Of a DNA stretch of 10,259 bases, positions 1 through 5,734 are shown piece by piece. The first letter of the stretch is position 1, and each line of letters begins with the position of its first letter. Below the pieces are notes generated by a model, which saw only the letters and a list, made by a program, of their open reading frames with translations, searched no databases and was not told where the DNA came from. The translations under genes were made by a program, and so were the position numbers. The DNA is from CAYJAD01 sp964372165. GTDB taxonomy: Bacteria; Desulfobacterota; Desulfovibrionia; Desulfovibrionales; Desulfovibrionaceae. The stretch lies in contig CAYJPT010000086.1 in assembly GCA_964372165.1 (NCBI GenBank), forward strand, positions 1 through 10,259, written 5' to 3'.

Positions 1-84
1 AAAATCAAAGTATATGATTCTAAAACTCAATGTCCTTATTGCGGCAAAGACTATCTTTCAACGTTAACATATTGCCGCCGTTAA
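1..84 (+). CDS. C-terminal fragment of an unidentified CPYC-motif protein (partial at left edge)
   Basis: The frame starting at base 1 is open for 27 codons to a TAA at 82-84. It ends with the residues TQCPYCGKDYLSTLTYCRR. The CPYCGK motif could be the second knuckle of a C-terminal zinc ribbon. It could also be a glutaredoxin-like CPYC, although in glutaredoxins that motif lies near the N-terminus. The start lies outside the window, so neither the family nor the length can be judged. The gene converges on aspA, whose stop lies 73 bases further on. No function is assigned. An open frame of this length could also arise by chance in a window edge. Confidence 0.35.
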   Translation, partial: KIKVYDSKTQCPYCGKDYLSTLTYCRR

Positions 85-92
85 AGTTTTTT

Positions 93-152
93 GAGAGAGG
101 GGTCTCCCCAGAAGACTTTGTCAGCACTCTGACCGCCCGTTTAACAGGTGGT
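93..152. terminator. Convergent spacer with short hairpins, weak terminator candidate
   Basis: The spacer between the left-edge fragment and aspA holds three small foldbacks: GGGG/CCCC with loop TCT (99-109), GTCAG/CTGAC with loop CACT (120-133), and ACCGCC/GGTGGT with one wobble pair (132-137 with 147-152). None is followed by a clear T-run on either strand. Termination of aspA and of the converging gene here is therefore a positional inference only. Confidence 0.25.
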
Positions 153-157
153 TCTGA

Positions 158-1555
158 CTATACGTCTCGTGGATGTAACATAGCCTCAGGAGATAGGATT
201 TCATCAAGCTTTTCTTTGCTTAGCAACTTTCTTTCAAGCACCAAATCATACACAGATGCATTTTTTTCAAGTGCCTCACGTGCAACAGATGCGGACGCCT
301 CATAACCAATATGAGGATTGAGTGCCGTGACAATACCGATACTATTTACAACCAAACTTTGGCAAACATCTCTATTGGCAGTAATCCCCTCCACGCACTT
401 GTCTTGTAAGGTACGTACAGCACGACGCAACCTGTTTAAGCCATCAAAAAGGCAATGGGCAATTACAGGTTCCATAACATTTAGCTCTAGTTGTCCGGCT
501 TCAGATGCTAGAGTTACTGTTAAATCTTTACCCATGATATCAAAACATACTTGATTTACTACTTCTGGAATAACAGGATTGACCTTGCCCGGCATGATGG
601 ATGAACCAGGTTGTAATTGTGGCAAGTTAATTTCATTAAATCCGCAACGTGGGCCAGAAGATAGCAGGCGTAAATCATTGCAAATTTTTGAAATTTTCAC
701 GGCTGCACTTTTGATTGCAGCAGAAATCTGCACATAAACACCTGTATCCCAAGTGGCTTCAATAAGGTTTGGGGAAAGTGTGACAGCAAGGCCGCTTACT
801 TCTCTAAGTTTTGCTATGCATAAAGGAGCGTAGCCTTTAGGTGAGCAAATACCTGTACCAATAGCTGTTGCGCCCATATTTACTTCCAAAAGACAAGATG
901 CTGCATATTCCAAACGTCCTACCTCTACTTCAAGAGTAGTGGCATAGGCTGTAAATTCCATACCCAAGGTCATAGGCACTGCGTCTTGTAATTGAGTTCT
1001 GCCCATTTTCACAATATCACTAAATTCTTCGCCTTTAAGCATAAAACCATCATGCAAGTAGCGTATAGCATTAATAAGTCTTTTGAGCATAGCATGTAGG
1101 GCTAGGTGTAAGGCAGTAGGGTAAGCGTCATTGGTAGATTGCGAACAATTGACATGATTATTAGGGTGACAATGCTGATAGTCACCTTTTTTATGCCCCA
1201 TTAATTCCAAAGCCCTATTAGCAATAACTTCATTGGCATTCATATTACAAGACGTACCAGCACCACCTTGGAAGCAATCAGTAGGGAATTGGTCGTGCAA
1301 TTTTCCGTCAATAATTTCATCACAGGCACTGCAAATGGCTTTAAATACGTCATCTGGCAAAAGGCCAAATTCTTTATTGGCTTGGGCAGCAGCCTTTTTT
1401 ACATAGGCAAAAGCACGAATAAACTCTGGAATGTCACTAATTTTACTATGTGATATGTAAAAATTTTCTATAGCACGATAGGTTTGCACGCCATAATAAA
1501 CATCGTTGGGTATAACCAACTCACCTAAAAAATCATGCTCAATTCGTGTGGACAT
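158..1555 (-). CDS. aspA: Aspartate ammonia-lyase (aspartase)
   Basis: This enzyme deaminates L-aspartate reversibly to fumarate and ammonia in the cytoplasm. The 465-residue product matches the aspartase/fumarase superfamily over its full length, against about 478 residues in E. coli AspA. Visible motifs are GAGTSCNMNANEV (98-110), SQSTND (138-143), GRTQLQDA (185-192) and the signature loop GSSIMPGKVNPVIPEVVNQV (317-336), whose Ser318 is the expected catalytic base. GRTQ rather than the GRTH of class II fumarases, and VIPEVVNQV after the signature, point to aspartase. An AGGAGA ribosome site (1562-1567) lies six bases before the ATG at 1553-1555. The gene follows the dcuB-like transporter on the same strand, so import of aspartate or fumarate and its conversion are probably coupled, feeding fumarate respiration. 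Confidence in the family is very high; aspartase over fumarase is high. Confidence 0.95.
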   Translation of the reverse strand: MSTRIEHDFLGELVIPNDVYYGVQTYRAIENFYISHSKISDIPEFIRAFAYVKKAAAQANKEFGLLPDDVFKAICSACDEIIDGKLHDQFPTDCFQGGAGTSCNMNANEVIANRALELMGHKKGDYQHCHPNNHVNCSQSTNDAYPTALHLALHAMLKRLINAIRYLHDGFMLKGEEFSDIVKMGRTQLQDAVPMTLGMEFTAYATTLEVEVGRLEYAASCLLEVNMGATAIGTGICSPKGYAPLCIAKLREVSGLAVTLSPNLIEATWDTGVYVQISAAIKSAAVKISKICNDLRLLSSGPRCGFNEINLPQLQPGSSIMPGKVNPVIPEVVNQVCFDIMGKDLTVTLASEAGQLELNVMEPVIAHCLFDGLNRLRRAVRTLQDKCVEGITANRDVCQSLVVNSIGIVTALNPHIGYEASASVAREALEKNASVYDLVLERKLLSKEKLDEILSPEAMLHPRDV

Positions 1556-1579
1556 GTATTTTCTCCTATATGTTATTTA

Positions 1580-1676
1580 AGGAAATGCTGATTTATTCCA
1601 TAAGCAGAATAAATCAGAAAGGCACAATTGCCTACTTTGTAAGGTTTTTGGCTTGTTTACTTAATCAACGTTTCCT
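1580..1676. repeat. Small inverted-repeat element between dcuB and aspA (MITE-like or intercistronic hairpin)
   Basis: Fourteen-base imperfect terminal inverted repeats (AGGAAATGCTGATT at 1580-1593 and AATCAACGTTTCCT at 1663-1676, two transitions apart) enclose about 97 bases. Inside are a perfect 11-bp hairpin, CTGATTTATTC/GAATAAATCAG (1588-1598 with 1607-1617), and a 5-bp hairpin, AGGCA/TGCCT (1620-1624 with 1629-1633). The right end overlaps the dcuB stop codon. The structure sits in the dcuB-aspA message and could set differential stability or partial termination. Alternatively it is a miniature transposable element. No obvious target duplication is seen. Confidence 0.4.
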
Positions 1677-2994
1677 AAATTAAAATGCTTGCTAGTATAT
1701 AACCAACGGTGCATGCCGTGGTCACACATATAAGGCCTGGCATCATAAAACTGTGATTGAAATACCATTTACCAACTCTTGTTGTGCCACTTATGTCAAA
1801 ATTACATGTGGCTACATCTGATGGGTAGACCGGCAAGAAAAAATAAGCATAGGTAGCAGGCATTAAACCTATTAGAACTTCTGGTGGTAAACCCAAACCA
1901 AGGCCCACAGGTAACATAATACGAGCAGTTGCCGCTTGGGAATTTACCACTATAGATACAGTGGCAAGTGCCAAGGCAAAAGACCAAGGGTAATCGTGCA
2001 CCATGCCAGTAATGGAAGCTTTAAATGTGGGCATGGCATATTGAAAAAAAGTATCGCTCATCCATGCAATGCCAAAAATGGCAACGGTTGCCACCATACC
2101 GGATTTAAATACCACACCTTCGGGTATTTTACTGGTGCTGGTCTTAGTTACAATGAGTATGATACCTGCAAAGGCAAGCATCATCATTTGAATAATTTTA
2201 TCCATGGGTATGAGCTGTCCATTGACAATTCTAACTTCTGGAACCATAGCCACAACTACAATACAAATAATGGCCAATAAAAATATTAATACAGAGGTCC
2301 TTGCTGATTTTGGTAATTCCTCCAATTCATTGTTAGGGGCTTTACTTGCAAGTAACTTTTGCCATTTGGGGTCTTTAAGGCGTCTTTGATATTCTGGGTC
2401 GTCTGCTAATTCTTTACCTCTTTTCAAGCTATATAATGACATAAGCAATACAGCCGACATGGTAGCAGGAATACTGACCATCATAATGGTTAATAAATTA
2501 ATATCTGGATTAACTTCAGACAATTGGCTTAAGTAATAAACCGTAACTGCCGCAATAGGGCTTGCGCAAATACCAATTTGTGATGCTACAGAAGCAGCTG
2601 CCATGGGTCGTTCTGGTCGAATATTATTTTTTAAGGCTACGTCTCCAATAATGGGCATGATAGAATATACAGCATGACCTGTGCCAAGAAGCATAGTGAT
2701 AAAATACGTGGTAAAAGGGCCGAGGATGGTTATGCGTTTTGGATTATCACGCAGTATTTTTTCTGCAATTTGTAGCATATATTTAAGCCCACCAGCAGCC
2801 TCAAGTACAGCAGCACAAGTAACCACCGCAATAATAATTAACATTACAGATACTGGCGGTTCTGCAAGTGGCATACGGAAAATGAAAAACTCAACCATTA
2901 GCCCAAGCGCAGCAATGGCACCAAGCCCCACACCACTAAAGCGGCTACCAAGATAGAGCATGCAAAATAAAAATAAAAATTCAAAATATAGCAC
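1675..2994 (-). CDS. dcuB: Anaerobic C4-dicarboxylate transporter, Dcu family (DcuB-like)
   Basis: This inner-membrane antiporter exchanges fumarate, malate or aspartate for succinate in anaerobic cells. The protein is hydrophobic throughout. It carries the Dcu-family stretches AEKILRDNPKRITILGPF, GTGHAVYSIMPIIGDVALKN, NNIRPERPMAAASVASQIG, VNSQAATAR and LPVYPSDVATCNFDISGTTR, and ends in the NHSFMMPGLI region. The GHxVYxIxPII and KNNIRPERPMAA segments resemble E. coli DcuB more than DcuA. I place the start at GTG 2994. GGAG (3001-3004) lies six bases upstream of it, and the resulting N-terminus (MLYFEFLF) aligns with DcuB. The upstream in-frame ATG at 3009 would contain this ribosome site inside the coding region and has no site of its own. 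From the GTG the protein is 439 residues, the usual family length. It is first in an operon with aspA. The DcuA/DcuB assignment is less certain than the family. Confidence 0.9.
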   Translation of the reverse strand: MLYFEFLFLFCMLYLGSRFSGVGLGAIAALGLMVEFFIFRMPLAEPPVSVMLIIIAVVTCAAVLEAAGGLKYMLQIAEKILRDNPKRITILGPFTTYFITMLLGTGHAVYSIMPIIGDVALKNNIRPERPMAAASVASQIGICASPIAAVTVYYLSQLSEVNPDINLLTIMMVSIPATMSAVLLMSLYSLKRGKELADDPEYQRRLKDPKWQKLLASKAPNNELEELPKSARTSVLIFLLAIICIVVVAMVPEVRIVNGQLIPMDKIIQMMMLAFAGIILIVTKTSTSKIPEGVVFKSGMVATVAIFGIAWMSDTFFQYAMPTFKASITGMVHDYPWSFALALATVSIVVNSQAATARIMLPVGLGLGLPPEVLIGLMPATYAYFFLPVYPSDVATCNFDISGTTRVGKWYFNHSFMMPGLICVTTACTVGYILASILI

Positions 2995-3051
2995 GACATT
3001 CTCCAGCATTTTTCACTTTGTCAAGTACATACTGATGCAATTTATTTAATA

Positions 3052-3078
3052 AATATAGTAAAATGCAATATTTGTCAA
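3052..3078 (-). promoter_or_regulatory. Candidate promoter of dcuB-aspA
   Basis: Reading the minus strand, a perfect TTGACA (3078-3073) is followed after 15 bases by TATATT (3057-3052); a weaker TATTTA lies at a 17-base spacing. A start near 3045 would give a leader of about 50 bases before the GTG at 2994. The -35 box lies inside a perfect palindrome, so the promoter looks repressible or activatable by a dimeric regulator. Confidence 0.5.
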
Positions 3079-3083
3079 ATATT
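3067..3083. promoter_or_regulatory. Perfect 17-bp palindrome over the dcuB -35 box (operator candidate)
   Basis: AATATTTG-T-CAAATATT is a perfect inverted repeat with a one-base centre. It covers the TTGACA of the minus-strand promoter exactly. This position is typical of a repressor operator. The sequence does not match the FNR, Rex or HcpR consensus forms I know, so no regulator is assigned. Confidence 0.5.
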
Positions 3084-3134
3084 AAGCTTTTGCTCACTCA
3101 TAACACTTATAATTAGCCAACACTTGAAAACACC

Positions 3135-3153
3135 ATTTTATAAGCTATAAAAT
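3135..3153. promoter_or_regulatory. 19-bp palindrome ATTTTATA-AGC-TATAAAAT
   Basis: Two perfect 8-base half sites are separated by AGC in the dcuB-cysK divergent spacer, upstream of both genes. It could be an operator or an AT-rich cruciform. Such palindromes occur by chance more readily in AT-rich DNA, so this is a weak call. Confidence 0.3.
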
Positions 3154-3334
3154 TACCATAAAATAGTTTTTAATGCGCTTAGCTCTGGAAATTTTATTCA
3201 CATATTTAACTGTAAAAGTTTTTGTTTTAAATGCTTATCATGTTGTTCAATAGTCAAATAAAATTGTTAAGTGGATGCATATAACATTTAAAGCAATAAT
3301 GGCACATAATAGCCAAAAAGTTTTGCTTACACCG

Positions 3335-3343
3335 TGGTATAAT
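3335..3343 (+). promoter_or_regulatory. Extended -10 element, candidate cysK promoter
   Basis: TGGTATAAT is a perfect TATAAT preceded by the TGn extension (3335-3343). No good -35 stands at 16-18 bases upstream, which extended -10 promoters tolerate. It would give a cysK leader of roughly 130 bases. Confidence 0.45.
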
Positions 3344-3410
3344 CAATTTTTATGAATCGAATATAATATTTTAAGCAAGTTATTACAGTGTATTGTGTCG
3401 CGCTGTAGTG

Positions 3411-3440
3411 TTGACTAAATAAATAAAATTATCTTATTGT
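3411..3440 (+). promoter_or_regulatory. Second candidate cysK promoter
   Basis: TTGACT (3411-3416, 5 of 6 to consensus) is followed after 18 bases by TATTGT (3435-3440, 4 of 6). Its start site would fall near 3447, at the edge of the hairpin just before the ribosome site. Confidence 0.35.
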
Positions 3441-3447
3441 TTATTGA

Positions 3448-3469
3448 GCAATATGATAAATAATATTGC
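3448..3469 (+). promoter_or_regulatory. Perfect hairpin or operator immediately before the cysK ribosome site
   Basis: GCAATAT (3448-3454) and ATATTGC (3463-3469) form a perfect 7-bp inverted repeat with an 8-base loop. It ends two bases before the GGAGG at 3472-3476. As RNA it could modulate ribosome access; as DNA it could bind a dimeric regulator just downstream of a promoter. Which of these applies cannot be decided from sequence. Confidence 0.4.
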
Positions 3470-3481
3470 GTGGAGGTTATT

Positions 3482-4378
3482 ATGTTAAACGTATTGGATG
3501 CTGTTGGAAATACACCACTTATTAAGCTTGGGAGGCTAAATACATATGCATGTGAAGTGTGGCTTAAGCTTGAAAGTCGTAATCCAGCAGGCTCAGTAAA
3601 AGACAGAGTTGTCGCTTATTGCATACAAAAGGCCTTATTAGAAAAAAAAATAACTACAGATAGCGTATTAATAGAAGCAAGTAGTGGCAATACAGGTATT
3701 GCTCTTGCTATGGTTGGTGCTGTGCATGGTATACATGTAATTATTACCATGCCTGAAAATATGACCGTAGAGCGCATTAAGGCTATGCAAGCCTATGGTG
3801 CAGAAGTGATATTAACACCAGCAGCTGAGGGTATGGCTGGCGCAGTTAAGCGTGCTGATAAATGTTTGTTAGAGTTACCAAATGCTTTTAGCTTAGGGCA
3901 ATTTACCAATCCTTTGATGCTTGATGCGCATTATTTAAGTACTGGTCCGGAAATATTTTCAAAGTTTGGAAGTGATATCCACGCCATAGTTGGTGGTGTA
4001 GGAACGGGGGCAACTGTTTCTGGAACAGGTTTGTTTTTAAGTGAACATGTGCCACATTTAAAAGTTTTTGCAGTAGAGCCTTATGAATCTCCTCTATTGT
4101 CAGAGGGTAGAGCTGGAAAACATGGTATTCAGGGCATTGGGCCAAACTTCATACCAAAAATTCTACGTCAAGATCTTTTGCATGATATCATTACAGTTAA
4201 AACGGAAGATGCCAAAGCAATGAGTAAATTACTTTTTGCAAAGGAAGGCATTAGTTGTGGAATATCTTCAGGAGCTAATGTTTGTGCAGCCTTAGAGTTA
4301 GCCACACGAGACGACATGCAAGGCAAGAGAATTGTAAGCTTTATTTGTGATACAGGCGACCGCTATTTATCGACATAG
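3482..4378 (+). CDS. cysK: Cysteine synthase (O-acetylserine sulfhydrylase), PLP-dependent
   Basis: This cytoplasmic enzyme makes L-cysteine from O-acetylserine and sulfide. From the ATG at 3482 the product is 298 residues. An in-frame GTG at 3470 is rejected as the start because the strong GGAGG (3472-3476) would fall inside the gene, whereas it lies five bases before the ATG. Fold type II motifs are in order: NTPLIKL (10-16), NPAGSVKDR with the PLP Schiff-base Lys40, EASSGNTGIALA (65-76, substrate loop), the phosphate-binding GVGTGATVSG, GISSGAN, and the C-terminal CDTGDRYLST that ends the protein. It lacks the 20-odd residue extension after YLST seen in E. coli CysK. It stands alone, divergent from dcuB. 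A cystathionine beta-synthase-like role is possible, but the short single-domain form favours CysK. Confidence 0.93.
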   Translation: MLNVLDAVGNTPLIKLGRLNTYACEVWLKLESRNPAGSVKDRVVAYCIQKALLEKKITTDSVLIEASSGNTGIALAMVGAVHGIHVIITMPENMTVERIKAMQAYGAEVILTPAAEGMAGAVKRADKCLLELPNAFSLGQFTNPLMLDAHYLSTGPEIFSKFGSDIHAIVGGVGTGATVSGTGLFLSEHVPHLKVFAVEPYESPLLSEGRAGKHGIQGIGPNFIPKILRQDLLHDIITVKTEDAKAMSKLLFAKEGISCGISSGANVCAALELATRDDMQGKRIVSFICDTGDRYLST

Positions 4379-4561
4379 TTGAAGTGCATGCTCTTGTCTC
4401 TGGTGTGCGTATTTGCATTTTTTCACTGAAAAAATGATAACTGTTTACAATAAAATATTTTTATAATCAAAAAAATGAATCAACAAACTTGCCAGAAACA
4501 AGAGCATATTATGCGAATTTCTGGCAAGTTTATGACGTATAAAAATAATTGTGCAGGAGTC
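4379..4561. repeat. Convergent spacer built of nested inverted repeats
   Basis: Between the cysK and binding-protein stops lie several foldbacks. Arm A, ATGCTCTTGTCTCTGG (4388-4403), is repeated inverted at 4492-4507 with one difference, which becomes a G-U pair in minus-strand RNA. Within that span is the perfect 9-bp hairpin CATTTTTTC/GAAAAAATG (4416-4424 with 4428-4436). A further 14-bp perfect stem is listed separately and shares bases with the second copy of arm A, so the two large stems exclude each other. The region probably terminates both converging transcripts, but it is more elaborate than a simple terminator. Confidence 0.6.
4485..4531. terminator. Perfect 14-bp hairpin, probable bidirectional terminator
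   Basis: AAACTTGCCAGAAA (4485-4498) pairs perfectly with TTTCTGGCAAGTTT (4518-4531). The 19-base loop itself contains the palindrome GCATA-T-TATGC (4504-4514). On the minus strand the stem is followed within a few bases by a T-rich run (complement of 4471-4476), so it suits termination of the binding-protein gene. On the plus strand no real T-run follows. Confidence 0.5.
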
Positions 4562-5377
4562 TTATTTTAGGAGAGATTCCCATTCTTTACTTTTAAACCA
4601 ATAGTTACGGCGTTCCTTTAGCCAGCCTTCGCTTTCAACTCCACGAATCCATGCATCAAGAGCATTTAATGTATCCATATCGCCTTTGCGAATGGCTATG
4701 CTTATGGGCTGTGGAAAAATGATTTCACCGCTAACATGACGCACTGTATCTGGGTTACTTAGAACTTCAAAGCTGCCCAAGGGTGATGAGCCAAAAAGAA
4801 TATGTGCACGTCCAGAAAGCATTTCCTGCACGGCAGGGGCTTCTTCATCAAAATAACGTATGGTTGCATTTGGTAGGGTGAGCTTAGCGGCCTTTGCTGC
4901 AGTTGTACCGGTGCGCACGGCAACAATAGTTTCTGGCTTATTAAGGGCAGTAAAGTTGGTGTGATCCCCAAGTTTGTCCTTGCGCCCTATGGCTTCAATA
5001 TCTGTATGGTCATATGGTATAGTAAAGTTTACTCGCAAACTACGCTCTGGTGTGGTGGAAAGCCCGCTAATTATCATATCAAATTTTCCGGTTAAAAGGG
5101 CTGGTATGATTCCTGACCAACGAGTAGGCAAAAGCTCAAGCTCTAGTCCAAAATCATTGGCAAGTCGTCTGGCAACATCTATTTCAAAGCCAATGTAATT
5201 TCCTGCTTTATCTTGCATGGCCCAAGGTATAAATGAGGATATTCCAACGCGTAACGTGCCACGTTCCACTGCATCTTGTAATGCTCCGCTGGCTTTTTCA
5301 GCAAGGGCCACATTTGGGCTTAGGTTAATACTAAAAAAACAAAACATTAATAAACAAAATAAACTTAGTTTCTTCAT
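4562..5377 (-). CDS. Periplasmic solute-binding protein of an amino-acid ABC transporter (family 3)
   Basis: The product captures a polar amino acid or similar solute in the periplasm for an ABC importer. It has 271 residues. A signal peptide is clear: MKK, a hydrophobic core to about residue 22, and a probable type I cut after NVALA (residue 26). There is no lipobox. The mature protein starts with GTLRVGISSFIPWAMQDKAGNYIGFEIDVARRLA, followed by GKFDMIISGLSTTPERSLRVNFTIPY, both typical of SBP_bac_3 proteins. It continues with VAVRTGTTAAK and ends with a C-terminal helix WLKERRNYWF. Ligand specificity cannot be read. AAGGA (5385-5389) lies seven bases before the ATG. No permease or ATPase gene adjoins it: downstream is the convergent spacer and upstream the divergent aromatic operon. 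It is therefore an orphan binding protein, possibly for an aromatic amino acid or a precursor, by context only. Confidence 0.9.
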   Translation of the reverse strand: MKKLSLFCLLMFCFFSINLSPNVALAEKASGALQDAVERGTLRVGISSFIPWAMQDKAGNYIGFEIDVARRLANDFGLELELLPTRWSGIIPALLTGKFDMIISGLSTTPERSLRVNFTIPYDHTDIEAIGRKDKLGDHTNFTALNKPETIVAVRTGTTAAKAAKLTLPNATIRYFDEEAPAVQEMLSGRAHILFGSSPLGSFEVLSNPDTVRHVSGEIIFPQPISIAIRKGDMDTLNALDAWIRGVESEGWLKERRNYWFKSKEWESLLK

Positions 5378-5405
5378 CTGATTATCCTTTGTGTTTTATC
5401 TATTT

Positions 5406-5435
5406 AGTATAACACATAATATGAGCGGTGGGCAA
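5406..5435 (-). promoter_or_regulatory. Candidate promoter of the binding-protein gene
   Basis: On the minus strand TTGCCC (5435-5430) is followed after 18 bases by TATACT (5411-5406), which is preceded by TGT, an extended -10. Initiation near 5399 would leave a leader of about 20 bases before the ATG at 5377. Confidence 0.5.
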
Positions 5436-5443
5436 GGCTCATA
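5420..5443. promoter_or_regulatory. Inverted repeat TATGAGC-N10-GCTCATA over the -35 region
   Basis: Two perfect 7-base half sites (5420-5426 and 5437-5443) flank ten bases that include the predicted -35 of the binding-protein promoter. The spacing of about 17 bases between half-site centres suits a dimeric regulator. No regulator gene is in the window. Confidence 0.4.
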
Positions 5444-5508
5444 AATATGCGTGTATTTTTAGGTGATTATATAGGAGAAGAATTTCTTTAATAAAATTTT
5501 TTTTGTTG

Positions 5509-5537
5509 TTGACATAAGCTACAAAGTCAATTATAAA
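5509..5537 (+). promoter_or_regulatory. Promoter of the aromatic operon
   Basis: TTGACA (5509-5514), a spacer of exactly 17 bases and TATAAA (5532-5537) make a near-consensus sigma-70 promoter. Initiation near 5544 would place the leader-peptide ribosome site about ten bases into the transcript, as in classical attenuator leaders. Confidence 0.8.
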
Positions 5538-5567
5538 GATAAACACAAATTTTAAGGATATATTTAA

Positions 5568-5672
5568 ATGCAACAACAATTCTTTACCACAGCTCATTTT
5601 ACCCAAGATGCATATTTTGCATTCTTTTTTGGGTATTTTAGTCGCGCCTGTGGTCAAGGACGTATTGCATAA
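5568..5672 (+). CDS. Phe/Tyr-rich leader peptide of the aromatic operon attenuator (34 codons)
   Basis: This short ORF starts at ATG 5568, nine bases after AAGGA (5554-5558), and stops at TAA 5670-5672. The product begins MQQQFFTTAHFTQDA and continues with YFAFFFGYF (residues 16-24), then SRACGQGRIA. Eight of the 34 residues are Phe and two are Tyr; there is no Trp. Seven of nine residues at 16-24 are aromatic, much like E. coli PheL or PheM. The peptide itself probably has no function. Ribosome stalling on its Phe and Tyr codons would report low charged tRNA-Phe or tRNA-Tyr. It lies between a strong promoter and an intrinsic terminator, upstream of an operon that makes Phe precursors. Codons 5613-5639 overlap arm 1 of the leader hairpin and the stop follows arm 2, as the mechanism requires. 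Confidence 0.88.
   Translation: MQQQFFTTAHFTQDAYFAFFFGYFSRACGQGRIA
5586..5654 (+). promoter_or_regulatory. Leader hairpin 1:2 (pause/protector structure) of the attenuator
   Basis: ACCACAG (5586-5592) pairs perfectly with CTGTGGT (5648-5654). Inside, ACCCAA (5601-5606) pairs with TTGGGT (5629-5634), and ATGCA (5608-5612) with TGCAT (5618-5622). The Phe/Tyr control codons lie in this compound stem. When it forms, it sequesters the bases needed for the antiterminator. Confidence 0.7.
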
Positions 5673-5705
5673 TAATTTTGTTGTGATGTTCTTGGGGCCG
5701 CAGGC
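5646..5705 (+). promoter_or_regulatory. Antiterminator 2:3 of the attenuator
   Basis: GCCTGTGGTC (5646-5655) can pair with GGCCGCAGGC (5696-5705) over ten bases, two of them G-U. The right arm is the left half of the terminator, so the two structures exclude each other. The left arm is also the right arm of the 1:2 hairpin, giving the three-way switch expected for ribosome-mediated attenuation. Confidence 0.75.
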
Positions 5706-5734
5706 AATAAGCCGGCGGCCCTTTTTTTGTTTTT
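5694..5734 (+). terminator. Intrinsic terminator (attenuator) before the aromatic operon
   Basis: GGGCCGC (5695-5701) pairs with GCGGCCC (5715-5721). After an A-G mismatch the stem continues GGC/GCC around loop AATAA. Seven T (5722-5728) and, after a G, five more T (5730-5734) follow. This is a textbook Rho-independent terminator in an otherwise AT-rich region. It lies 62 bases before the ADH synthase start and in the same orientation, so it is a premature terminator of this operon rather than the end of another gene. Confidence 0.92.

Larger units (their letters stand above)
3010..3469. other. Divergent intergenic region, no gene seen
   Basis: These 460 very AT-rich bases separate the divergent dcuB-aspA operon and cysK. 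No convincing coding frame or RNA gene is visible. They hold two palindromes, a dcuB promoter with a perfect -35 hexamer, an extended -10 pointing to cysK, a second possible cysK promoter and a hairpin just before the cysK ribosome site, each listed separately. The stretch 3160-3310 shows nothing I can support. Confidence 0.7.

Noticed and set aside
3231..3285. Short ORF in the dcuB-cysK spacer (ATG CTT ATC ATG ...)
   Set aside because: About 17 codons without a ribosome site, codon pattern or leader-type content; indistinguishable from chance.
3470..3481. GTG start four codons upstream of cysK ATG
   Set aside because: The strong GGAGG would lie inside the coding region; it is correctly spaced for ATG 3482, where the family N-terminus begins.
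5439..5657. 72-codon minus-strand frame over the aromatic promoter and leader
   Set aside because: No ribosome site or recognisable protein. It overlaps the promoter and attenuator, whose functional logic explains the sequence.
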